Positions 1 to 5,779 are shown, counted from the first letter of the stretch. The stretch is 6,304 bases of DNA from [Eubacterium] saphenum (GCA_004555635.1 SFHN01000080.1:1-6304), one strand, 5' to 3'. Numbers and translations are program-made. The notes: generated by a model not told the origin, from the letters alone.

Positions 1-1
1 T

Positions 2-355
2 CTTATCATCGCGTGCGTATTTATTATCGTGGTAGTCCTGATGAAGGAAACCAAAAACCAGATGTCCCAGACAATCTCGGGTACAACCGCAGACAGCTAC
101 TACGGTAAGAACTCGGGCAGAACAAAGGACGCTATGCTTAACAAGGCGACTATCGCTGCTATGATAGTGTTCTTCGTGCTTGCACTGGGCGTTAACGTTA
201 TCAACGTATACTTCGGCGGAAAGACAGACGACACCTCTTCCACCGATACATCTTCCGTTGTCAGCGTTGCGGACGACGTTTCCTCGGACAGTGCGGCTGA
301 CGATACCTCCACAGAGAGCGAAGCCGGCTCCGATACCGAGAGCGCGGCAGAGTAA
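2..355 (+). CDS. secG: Preprotein translocase subunit SecG (partial, 5' end outside window)
   Basis: The frame is open from base 2, so the gene begins upstream of the window. A GTG at 29 lies inside the first membrane segment and is not the start. SecG is the small accessory subunit of the SecYEG protein-export channel in the cytoplasmic membrane. The 117 visible residues show the end of a first hydrophobic segment (LIIACVFIIVVVLM), then a polar loop with the family-typical KETKNQ and a YYGKNSGRTKDAMLNK stretch, then a second hydrophobic segment (about ATIAAMIVFFVLALGVNVI). This two-helix hairpin with a conserved cytoplasmic loop is characteristic of SecG. The last 43 residues are an extension with 13 Asp/Glu, 19 Ser/Thr and no Lys or Arg. 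Many SecG proteins end soon after helix 2, so this tail is odd. By known SecG topology it would lie outside the membrane. The downstream rnr gene matches the usual Firmicutes order. Identification is secure; the tail's role is unknown. Confidence 0.9.
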   Translation, partial: LIIACVFIIVVVLMKETKNQMSQTISGTTADSYYGKNSGRTKDAMLNKATIAAMIVFFVLALGVNVINVYFGGKTDDTSSTDTSSVVSVADDVSSDSAADDTSTESEAGSDTESAAE

Positions 356-384
356 TCCGACATTTTGACAGCGGCGCGCGGCAG

Positions 385-419
385 AAACTGCCGACGTAAC
401 AAAGCCCGTCGGACAGTTT
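385..419 (+). other. Long stem-loop in the secG 3' untranslated region
   Basis: AAACTGCCGACG (385-396) pairs with CGTCGG-A-CAGTTT (407-419). This gives a 12-bp stem with one bulged A at 413 and a 10-base loop. No T-run follows, so it does not look like an intrinsic terminator. The true terminator lies 14 bases downstream. The 5' arm can alternatively form a small hairpin with upstream sequence (GGCAG 380-384 with CTGCC 388-392, AAA loop), so two exclusive folds are possible. It may protect the secG mRNA 3' end or be a degenerate intergenic repeat. The structure is seen directly; any function is inference. Confidence 0.5.
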
Positions 420-432
420 AATCCATACAATG

Positions 433-462
433 AAACAGGCTTTGTGCCTGTTTTTTTGTTTT
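433..462 (+). terminator. Intrinsic terminator after secG
   Basis: AAACAGGC (433-440) and GCCTGTTT (446-453) form a perfect 8-bp stem around a 5-base loop. The T-tract starts within the 3' arm: seven Ts at 451-457, a G, then four Ts to 462. This is a classic rho-independent terminator. It should end the secG transcript and separate it from rnr, whose start codon is about 50 bases further on. Confidence 0.88.
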
Positions 463-500
463 AGAGGAATTTTTCGGGGAATACTATCATTGTAGTGTGA

Positions 501-505
501 AAGGA
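501..505 (+). promoter_or_regulatory. Ribosome-binding site that decides the rnr start
   Basis: AAGGA at 501-505 lies 6 bases before ATG 512. The alternative in-frame GTG at 497 has no Shine-Dalgarno at proper distance: the nearest purine run (CGGGGA, 475-480) is 16 bases away. That GTG also falls in a possible 7-bp hairpin (481-487 with 492-498). The ATG is therefore preferred and the protein is shortened by five residues. Confidence 0.75.
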
Positions 506-511
506 AAAACT

Positions 512-2641
512 ATGAACGGTTTGAAAAAAGACATCATAGCTTCGCTATTTGCTTCGGGCGCGGACGGTATGACCGAAAAGGCGCTTATAAAATCTCTTGG
601 CGCGACAAAGAAAAACGAGAAAAAGCTTTCAAAGGCGCTCGAGGAGCTGAAGCGCTTTGGGGATATCACCTGCAAAAAGGGCGTATGGCGCATAAAGCAG
701 CCGGAACTGTATTTCAGGGCGGAGGTTACGCGCGTTGCGCCGCGCTCGGGCTTTGTGACGCAGCTTGAAGAGCCGTGCGCGGAGTATTACGTCCGCGGGC
801 GCGATATGCTTGGCGCAATCCCGGGGGATATCGTCCTTGCAAAAAGCACGGGAATGCCCGAGGAGCTTCACTTCAACCCCGAGTGCGTTGTTATAGATAT
901 CCTGAAGGAAAGCGATATGCTGCTCACGGGCGTTATTGTCGCGGAGAACAACCGCCTTATGGTGCTTCCCGACAAGCTGTGCGACGAGCCGCTGTTTATC
1001 GCTTCAAGGCACGCCGAGAAGGACGCGCTTCCGCTTAAAGTCGGTGATAAGGTTGTTTTCTCAATCAAAAGCCGCGGCGAAAGGCACTTTGACCACACGG
1101 TTACTATCGAGAACAGCTTCGGCTCGGCTGATAACGCGAAGTCCTGCGCCGAGGCGTATATGCTTGCAAACGGGCTTCACACCGAGTTTCCCGAGGACGC
1201 GCTTGCGCAGGCGGCGAAGTTCGCCTGCGACGACCTCGACGAGGATGAGGTATCCCGCCGCCTTGACCTGCGCGGCGAGCCGATTTTCACGATAGACGGA
1301 GCAGATACGAAGGATATCGATGACGCGGTAAGCATCACGAAAACCGATAGCGGTTACAGGCTCGGCGTGCATATCGCGGACGTTTCTCATTATGTGAAAA
1401 AGGGAAGTCCGCTTGACAACGAGGCTTTTGAGCGCGGAACGTCGATTTACTATGCTGACAGGGTTGTGCCTATGCTTCCGAAGGAGCTTTCAAACGGCAT
1501 TTGTTCGCTTAACCCGAACGTTGACAGGCTTGCTTTTTCCTGTCTTATGGAACTTAGCGCCGCGGGTAAGCTGCTCAGCTTCCGCTTTGAAAAGAGCGTA
1601 ATTCGCAGCCGCGTCAAGGGCGTTTATTCCGAGGTTAACAAGATACTCGACGGCACTGCCGACGACGCGATAAAGGAGAAATACGCGCGTGTTATCGACA
1701 GGATACCCATAATGCGCGAGCTTGCCGAAATACTCTCGAAAAACCGCCGCGAGCGCGGCGCGCCTGAGATTGACACAACGGAAACGAAAATCCTTACAGA
1801 TGAAAACGGCATTTGCATTGACGTAAAGCCCCGCGAGCGCGGCGTTGCCGAGGGCATTATCGAGGAGTTTATGCTTGTGGCAAACAACTCTGCGGCAGCG
1901 CTTGCAATGCGCGAGAAAATCCCGTTTGTTTACCGCGTCCACGAGGCTCCGCCCGCCGAAAAGCTGCTTGCTCTTGGTGACACGCTGACCGCGCTTGGCA
2001 TTAACCCTGTCGGGATAAGCGAGAAATCCACCGCCGCAGACCTTGCGAATATTCTCCGCGAAAATGCGGACAGCGAGAAGGCTGCTGTCATAAACCGAAT
2101 AGTTCTGCGCACGATGATGAAGGCGCGCTACGACCCCGAGCCGCTTGGGCATTACGGACTTGTTATGCCCGAGTACGCGCATTTCACCTCTCCGATACGG
2201 CGCTACGCCGACCTTTCCATTCACCGCATACTGACCGATTACGTCTATGCGCTCAGCAAGGAGAAACTCGCTAAGAAATACACCGAGTTTGCGCACAGCG
2301 CTGCGCTTCGTGCCTCGAACACCGAGCTTTCTGCGATACGCTGCGAGCGCGACTGCGAAAAGCTGTATATGGCGGAGTATATGAAAAACCACGTCGGCGA
2401 GGAGTTTGACGGCTTCATCTCGGGAGTAAGCCCGAGCGGAGTATTTGTGTCGCTTCCGAACACGGTCGAGGGTATGGTTTCGGTTGCAAATCTCCCTCTC
2501 GGCGAGTACGAAACCGAGCACAACGTTATTCTTAAAGGCGCAGCCGACGGAAGCATTTTCACCGTTGGCGACAAGGTTCGCGTGAAGTGCATAAGCGTAA
2601 ACGTGAACGGCGGGTTTATCGACTTTGAGTTTGTTAAGTGA
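512..2641 (+). CDS. rnr: Ribonuclease R (3'-5' exoribonuclease, RNB family)
   Basis: This 709-residue protein is a processive, Mg2+-dependent 3'-5' exoribonuclease that degrades structured RNA in the cytoplasm. An N-terminal winged-helix region (about 1-62) is followed by cold-shock-type OB domains, then the RNB catalytic domain (about 245-570). The metal-binding acidic cluster is intact: D262, D268, D270 and D271 in IDGADTKDIDDA, with the same spacing as the E. coli RNase R residues D272/D278/D280/D281. Other RNB signatures are HIADVSHYV, YYADRVVPMLP, EEFMLVANN and, at about 554-567, EYAHFTSPIRRYAD. A C-terminal S1 domain starts near 629 (GEEFDGFISGVSPSGVFVS). The protein stops right at the end of S1. 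It has no lysine-rich tail of the kind seen in E. coli and B. subtilis RNase R, so it is shorter than those. ATG 512 was chosen over GTG 497 on ribosome-binding site spacing. secG lies upstream; smpB, often next, is absent. Codon use is rich in GCG and CGC, unlike secG and serC. Confidence 0.96.
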   Translation: MNGLKKDIIASLFASGADGMTEKALIKSLGATKKNEKKLSKALEELKRFGDITCKKGVWRIKQPELYFRAEVTRVAPRSGFVTQLEEPCAEYYVRGRDMLGAIPGDIVLAKSTGMPEELHFNPECVVIDILKESDMLLTGVIVAENNRLMVLPDKLCDEPLFIASRHAEKDALPLKVGDKVVFSIKSRGERHFDHTVTIENSFGSADNAKSCAEAYMLANGLHTEFPEDALAQAAKFACDDLDEDEVSRRLDLRGEPIFTIDGADTKDIDDAVSITKTDSGYRLGVHIADVSHYVKKGSPLDNEAFERGTSIYYADRVVPMLPKELSNGICSLNPNVDRLAFSCLMELSAAGKLLSFRFEKSVIRSRVKGVYSEVNKILDGTADDAIKEKYARVIDRIPIMRELAEILSKNRRERGAPEIDTTETKILTDENGICIDVKPRERGVAEGIIEEFMLVANNSAAALAMREKIPFVYRVHEAPPAEKLLALGDTLTALGINPVGISEKSTAADLANILRENADSEKAAVINRIVLRTMMKARYDPEPLGHYGLVMPEYAHFTSPIRRYADLSIHRILTDYVYALSKEKLAKKYTEFAHSAALRASNTELSAIRCERDCEKLYMAEYMKNHVGEEFDGFISGVSPSGVFVSLPNTVEGMVSVANLPLGEYETEHNVILKGAADGSIFTVGDKVRVKCISVNVNGGFIDFEFVK

Positions 2642-2646
2642 AATTG

Positions 2647-2680
2647 CAGCCCGAGGAAGGTCCCTCGGGCTGTTCTGCTG
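2647..2680 (+). terminator. Terminator-like stem-loop after rnr (weak T-tract)
   Basis: CAGCCCGAGG (2647-2656) and CCTCGGGCTG (2663-2672) form a perfect 10-bp GC-rich stem with a 6-base loop, starting 5 bases after the rnr stop codon. The sequence after the stem is TTCTGCTG, not a clean T-run. Termination could be inefficient, or the hairpin may mainly protect the mRNA 3' end. Its position directly after a stop codon and before a new promoter supports a transcription-unit boundary. Confidence 0.65.
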
Positions 2681-2720
2681 GGGTAAAGATTTCCGTGAAA
2701 ACTTGCTCGCATTTTCCCTC

Positions 2721-2749
2721 TTGCAATATCGGGATAATTGTGATATAAT
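2721..2749 (+). promoter_or_regulatory. Sigma-A promoter for the TIM-barrel gene (extended -10)
   Basis: The -35 box TTGCAA (2721-2726) and the -10 box TATAAT (2744-2749) are separated by 17 bases. TG at 2741-2742, one base upstream of the -10, makes a full extended -10 (TGATATAAT). The predicted transcription start is near 2756, giving a leader of about 45 bases. Two copies of TTGTGATATA and a small dyad (ATAAC-T-GTTAT, 2756-2766) overlap or follow the -10, so regulation is plausible. Confidence 0.85.
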
Positions 2750-2779
2750 TAACATATAACTGTTATCTCTTGTGATATA
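2738..2779 (+). repeat. Two direct copies of TTGTGATATA in the promoter region
   Basis: The 10-mer TTGTGATATA occurs at 2738-2747, overlapping the extended -10, and again at 2770-2779, roughly +15 to +24 from the predicted start. The copies are offset by 32 bp, about three helical turns, which would place them on the same face of the DNA. This suggests a cooperative repressor site, although chance in AT-rich sequence is possible. Confidence 0.45.
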
Positions 2780-2782
2780 TCC

Positions 2783-2793
2783 GAAAGGGGGAG
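2783..2793 (+). promoter_or_regulatory. Ribosome-binding site of the TIM-barrel gene
   Basis: GAAAGGGGGAG ends 7 bases before ATG 2801, at good Shine-Dalgarno spacing. It supports the ATG at 2801 as the start. Confidence 0.75.
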
Positions 2794-2800
2794 AGCCTGT

Positions 2801-3583
2801 ATGAAGTTCGGAGTTTCTACCGCGTCGCTTTATCCGCTGCATACCGAGGACGCATTCGATATCCTTGCGAAGCTCGGAATAACGGCGGCGGAGGTGTTCG
2901 CAAACTGCGAGTATGAGGCAAGCGAGCCTGTCGTGTCGCAGATTTCGCAGACCTCGCGGCAGAGCGGGCTTGAGGTGGTGTCGCTGCACCCGTTCTCCTC
3001 TCCTATGGAAAGCGTGTATCTGTTCACCGAGTATGACAGGCGCGTAAACGAGATTATGGCAATGTACAGGCGCTTTTTCGACGGAATGAACAAACTTGGC
3101 GCAAGGTTTTTCGTCCTTCACGGCGCGATAAAAAGCAGCCGCTGCACCCCCGAACTGTATATGCGGCAGTTTCGGCTGCTTGCTGAGGCGGCGCGCGAAT
3201 ACGGCGTAACCGTCGCGCAGGAGAATGTCTGCTACTGTATGAGCGGCAGTCTTGACTTCCTCAAAGCGATGAAGAAAGAACTTGGCGATTACGCGCGCTT
3301 TGTGCTTGACTTGAAGCAGGCGCGGCGCAGCAAAGAGAGCGTTTTCGACTATATCGACGCGCTTGGAGGGAGTATTGTCCATTGCCATTGCTCCGACGGA
3401 AACGCCGACCGCGACTGTGTGCCTATCGGCGATGGTACGTTTGATTTCCCGCTTCTCGGGAAAAAGCTTGGCGCTGTCGGCTATGACGGAGCGTATATCG
3501 TCGAGCTTTACCGCAGGGATTATGGAGATTACAGCGTGCTTAAAAACTCCGCCGACCGCCTGTGCGAGCTTATTATGGGTTAA
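2801..3583 (+). CDS. Sugar phosphate isomerase/epimerase-like TIM-barrel protein (AP endonuclease 2 / xylose isomerase-like family)
   Basis: This 260-residue protein has the pattern of the xylose isomerase-like TIM-barrel superfamily, which includes sugar epimerases, IolE-type enzymes and endonuclease IV. The N-terminus MKFGVSTASLYP is a typical first strand. Strand-end motifs follow in order: EVF (31-33), SLHPF with H63, FFVLHGA with H107, VAQENV with E141, FVLDLKQA with D170, VHCHCSD with H194/H196, PIGDGTFDF (208-216) and YIVELYR with E235. E141, D170, H196 and E235 are in the positions expected for divalent-metal ligands, so the active site looks complete. No signal peptide is visible, so it should be cytoplasmic. 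The substrate cannot be told from sequence; an isomerase or epimerase acting on a sugar or cyclitol is most likely, and endonuclease IV proper is less likely. It has its own strong promoter and is followed by a terminator and then by two WYL regulator genes. Confidence 0.87.
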   Translation: MKFGVSTASLYPLHTEDAFDILAKLGITAAEVFANCEYEASEPVVSQISQTSRQSGLEVVSLHPFSSPMESVYLFTEYDRRVNEIMAMYRRFFDGMNKLGARFFVLHGAIKSSRCTPELYMRQFRLLAEAAREYGVTVAQENVCYCMSGSLDFLKAMKKELGDYARFVLDLKQARRSKESVFDYIDALGGSIVHCHCSDGNADRDCVPIGDGTFDFPLLGKKLGAVGYDGAYIVELYRRDYGDYSVLKNSADRLCELIMG

Positions 3584-3587
3584 GGGC

Positions 3588-3623
3588 AGCACCCTGCCGA
3601 AGTCGGCGGGGGCTTGTGTTTTT
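3588..3623 (+). terminator. Intrinsic terminator between the TIM-barrel gene and the WYL genes
   Basis: CCCTGCCG (3592-3599) pairs with CGGCGGGG (3604-3611) over a 4-base loop, with one U-G wobble. The stem can extend by AGC (3588-3590) with GCT (3612-3614) past a bulged A. TTGTGTTTTT follows to 3623. It starts 5 bases after the stop codon and ends 4 bases before the next ribosome-binding site. No promoter fits between it and the first WYL gene, so partial read-through is likely. Confidence 0.78.
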
Positions 3624-3627
3624 CGGG

Positions 3628-3634
3628 AAAGGAG
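3628..3634 (+). promoter_or_regulatory. Ribosome-binding site deciding the first WYL gene start
   Basis: AAAGGAG lies 5 bases before ATG 3640. The reading frame extends upstream to 3562, but that extension would run through the terminator hairpin and overlap the TIM-barrel gene. ATG 3640 is therefore chosen. Confidence 0.85.
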
Positions 3635-3639
3635 AGGGT

Positions 3640-4863
3640 ATGGCTTACACCGAGCTGATAAAGAATTTCGAGCGTGTGCGTGACTATATCCGCGAGTTTT
3701 ATGTCTACGGCTTCCGCACGCGCGGTCAGTACGACAAGAAAAGCGCCCGCTCCTACGACAACGAGCGCAGAAGGCTGGAAAGCTGGCTCGGGGATTATGT
3801 TTCCTCGCACAGAACCCGCGAGGGGAAGAACGTCTTTCTCTCTATCGACAGCCGCGCGGCGGGCAGCAATCCGCTTTACCGAGCGCTTAAAAGCAAAAGC
3901 TTTACCGACGGCGACATCACGCTGCACTTCCTGCTTTTCGACATTCTTCACGACAGCGAAACCGCGCTGCCGCTGTCGGAGATAACCGAGGAGATTGACG
4001 GACGGCTGTCGCGCTTTGACGCACCTATGAGCTTTGAGCAGTCGAACATACGCAAGAAGCTTTCCGAATATATTGAGCTTGGGCTTATACGCAGCGAAAA
4101 GCAGGGGCGGCAGACGCTCTACCGCCGCGCAGACGAGATAAGCCTTGAAAAGTGGCGCGACGCGCTGGAGTTCTTTTCCGAGGCGGGAGTGTGCGGCGCT
4201 TTCGGCAGCTTTCTGCTTGACAAAATGGGCGGCGGCAGCGAGGTTTTCGCGTTCAAGCGCCACTACATAACACACGTTCTCGAGAGCGAGGTGCTTTGCG
4301 CGCTTTTTGAAGCAATCGGCGAGCGCCGCTGCGTAAAGTTCTCCTATTACACAAGGAACAATTCCGAGTGGAATGAGCACGCGTGCGTTCCGCTTAAAAT
4401 CTATGTCAGCGTTCAGACGGGGCGCAGATGGCTGGTCGGCTATGACAGCGAAATCGGCGCGGTGCTTACCTTCCGCCTAGATTATCTGCGCGATGTGTCG
4501 GCGGGGGAGATTTGCCCGCAGTTTTCGGCGCTGCGCGAAATGCTGGACGGACTAGGAAAACACATCTGGAATATGTCGCTTCGACAGGGAAAAGCGCCCG
4601 AGCGCGTTTCCTTTGTGATTAACCCCGCAGCGGGCGAGGAGTATATGATAACAAAGCTCGAACGCGAAAAGCGCTGCGGCACGGTTGAGCGGCTTGACGG
4701 CGGTGGGGCGCGCTTTACTGCGTACGTCTACGACAGCAGGGAGCTTGTCCCGTGGATACGCAGCTTTATCGGCTGTATTGAGTCGCTGGAATTTGAGAAC
4801 AAGGAGATTGCGCGCGAGTTCAGAAGCGACCTCGAAAAAATGTACGGAATGTACGGCGTTTAG
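3640..4863 (+). CDS. WYL-domain transcriptional regulator with winged helix (first of a tandem pair)
   Basis: This 407-residue protein is probably a cytoplasmic, ligand-responsive DNA-binding regulator. Residues 1-90 form a highly charged, probably helical region (FERVRDYIREFYVYGF, then a basic stretch with KKSARSYDNERRRLESW at about 33-49). Residues 92-165 look like a winged helix: LPLSEITEEI, then a recognition-helix-like NIRKKLSEYIELGLI (136-150) and a wing (EKQGRQTLYRR). The WYL domain spans about 217-290, with VKFSYYTR (232-239), RRWLVGYD (262-269) and TFRLDYL (277-283). At the name-giving W-Y-L positions the sequence reads R263-W264-L265, so the Trp is replaced. A WCX-like C-terminal domain follows (about 320-405, VSFVINPAAGEEY onward). 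The start is set by AAAGGAG. The gene is followed after 10 bases by a second WYL gene. Targets and ligand are unknown. WYL proteins elsewhere control DNA-damage, phage-defence and metabolic genes. Confidence 0.87.
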   Translation: MAYTELIKNFERVRDYIREFYVYGFRTRGQYDKKSARSYDNERRRLESWLGDYVSSHRTREGKNVFLSIDSRAAGSNPLYRALKSKSFTDGDITLHFLLFDILHDSETALPLSEITEEIDGRLSRFDAPMSFEQSNIRKKLSEYIELGLIRSEKQGRQTLYRRADEISLEKWRDALEFFSEAGVCGAFGSFLLDKMGGGSEVFAFKRHYITHVLESEVLCALFEAIGERRCVKFSYYTRNNSEWNEHACVPLKIYVSVQTGRRWLVGYDSEIGAVLTFRLDYLRDVSAGEICPQFSALREMLDGLGKHIWNMSLRQGKAPERVSFVINPAAGEEYMITKLEREKRCGTVERLDGGGARFTAYVYDSRELVPWIRSFIGCIESLEFENKEIAREFRSDLEKMYGMYGV

Positions 4864-4867
4864 GGGG
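4862..4867 (+). promoter_or_regulatory. Ribosome-binding site overlapping a stop codon
   Basis: AGGGGG shares bases with the TAG stop codon (4861-4863) of the first WYL gene and lies 6 bases before ATG 4874. The overlap implies translational coupling. It also favours ATG 4874 over the GTG at 4685, which is deep inside the upstream gene. Confidence 0.75.
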
Positions 4868-4873
4868 CCGATT

Positions 4874-5779
4874 ATGCTGTTTCACGAAATATACGGCGCG
4901 TATTACAACGCCGTCGCCGCTATACTCCGCGCCGCCGTGCGCGGCGAGCTGACGGAAACAAAGCTGCGCAATCTGTGCGACGACAATGCGTTTGCGGAGA
5001 GCTTTATGACGATTATCCCCGCGCTGAAATCGCAGCGCTGGCAGCTTCTGTTCCCCGACCTTTCTACACCGCTGCTTCACGAGCCGGTGCTTCCGCCGAC
5101 CACGCTTCAGCTTCGCTGGCTGAAGGCGGTTTCGCTTGACCCGCGCATAAAGCTGTTTGACGTCGATTTCGGCTTTCTTGACGGGATAAAGCCGCTGTAT
5201 ACGCCCGAGGATATCGTTGTCCCCGACAGATATTCCGATGGCGACGATTACGCCGACCCGCGATATATCGCCGTTTTCCGCGAGGTGCTTTTCGCGGTGA
5301 AAAACGGAACGAAGCTTCGCGTTTTGTACAGAACGGATAAGGCTTCGCGGGAGACTGTGGTATCCCCCTATCGGCTGGAGTTTTCCGAGGCGGAGGATAA
5401 GTTCCGCGTTTGGGTAAACGGCGGCAAAATCGGGAACGTGCTTTCCGTTGCGCGGATACAGCGGGCGCAGGCGCTCTCCAACCCCGCCGATATCCCGCAG
5501 AAAATGCCGAATGAAAACAAAGCGGTGCTTGTGCTTTCTGTTCGCAAAGAGCGAAAGGCGGTTGAGCGTGCTTTGCTGCATTTTGCACACTATGAGAAAG
5601 AAACAGAGCAACTCCCCGACGGAAGCTGTCGAATAACGCTTTTCTATTCCCCCGCAGACCGCGCAGAGCTTGCCGTAAACGTGATTTCGTTCGGCCCTAT
5701 GATAAGCGTTGAAAGCCCGCAGGACTTCGCGGAGCTGATTAGAAAGCGGCTTGCCGCTCAGCGCAGGCTTCCGCTGTAA
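4874..5779 (+). CDS. WYL-domain protein without evident HTH (second of a tandem pair)
   Basis: This 301-residue protein is shorter than its neighbour. The N-terminal part (1-130) has an all-helical start (HEIYGAYYNAVAAILRAAV), then LQLRWLKAVSLDPRIKLF (78-95), a stretch common in WYL proteins just ahead of the domain. I see no convincing winged helix. The WYL domain covers about 133-200: FREVLFAVKNGTKLRVLYR, then VVSPYRLEF (162-170), FRVWV (177-181) where WYL would be, and SVARIQRA (191-198). Read against the family, W-Y-L is replaced by F177-R178-V179, so its ligand pocket may be altered. A C-terminal WCX-like domain (about 216-295, VLVLSVRKERKAVERALLHF to FAELIRKRL) is intact. It lies 10 bases after the first WYL gene with a coupled ribosome-binding site. 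It is probably a partner subunit of the first protein rather than an independent DNA binder; that is inference. No terminator follows it before the serC promoter. Confidence 0.8.
   Translation: MLFHEIYGAYYNAVAAILRAAVRGELTETKLRNLCDDNAFAESFMTIIPALKSQRWQLLFPDLSTPLLHEPVLPPTTLQLRWLKAVSLDPRIKLFDVDFGFLDGIKPLYTPEDIVVPDRYSDGDDYADPRYIAVFREVLFAVKNGTKLRVLYRTDKASRETVVSPYRLEFSEAEDKFRVWVNGGKIGNVLSVARIQRAQALSNPADIPQKMPNENKAVLVLSVRKERKAVERALLHFAHYEKETEQLPDGSCRITLFYSPADRAELAVNVISFGPMISVESPQDFAELIRKRLAAQRRLPL

Noticed and set aside
456..487. A possible rnr promoter (TTGTTT 456-461, TACTAT 482-487)
   Set aside because: The boxes are poor and the spacer is 20 bases, overlapping the secG terminator tail. It is too weak to annotate, although rnr presumably has a promoter in this gap.
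497..511. GTG 497 as the rnr start
   Set aside because: There is no properly spaced Shine-Dalgarno, whereas AAGGA is 6 bases before ATG 512.
1490..3592. A 700-codon open frame on the minus strand, antisense to rnr and the TIM-barrel gene
   Set aside because: It runs opposite to two well-identified genes and through the hairpin and promoter between them. Its translation is rich in Arg, His and Val with no recognisable motif. GC-biased codon positions of the + strand genes explain the absence of stops.
3562..3639. Upstream extension of the first WYL gene to an ATG at 3562
   Set aside because: It would overlap the TIM-barrel gene and translate through the terminator. The AAAGGAG site fits ATG 3640.
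3580..4380. A 266-codon minus-strand open frame
   Set aside because: It is the antisense shadow of the first WYL gene, with no motif and no convincing ribosome-binding site.
4685..4873. Upstream extension of the second WYL gene to a GTG at 4685
   Set aside because: It overlaps the first WYL gene by 179 bases and lacks a ribosome-binding site. ATG 4874 has one.
4820..5611. A 263-codon minus-strand open frame, with another of 174 codons at 5064-5588
   Set aside because: Both are antisense to the second WYL gene and give low-information, Arg-rich translations.
3640..5779. The WYL pair as part of a CRISPR-Cas13d or other defence locus
   Set aside because: No effector, nuclease, adaptation gene or repeat array is in the window, and the flanking genes are housekeeping.
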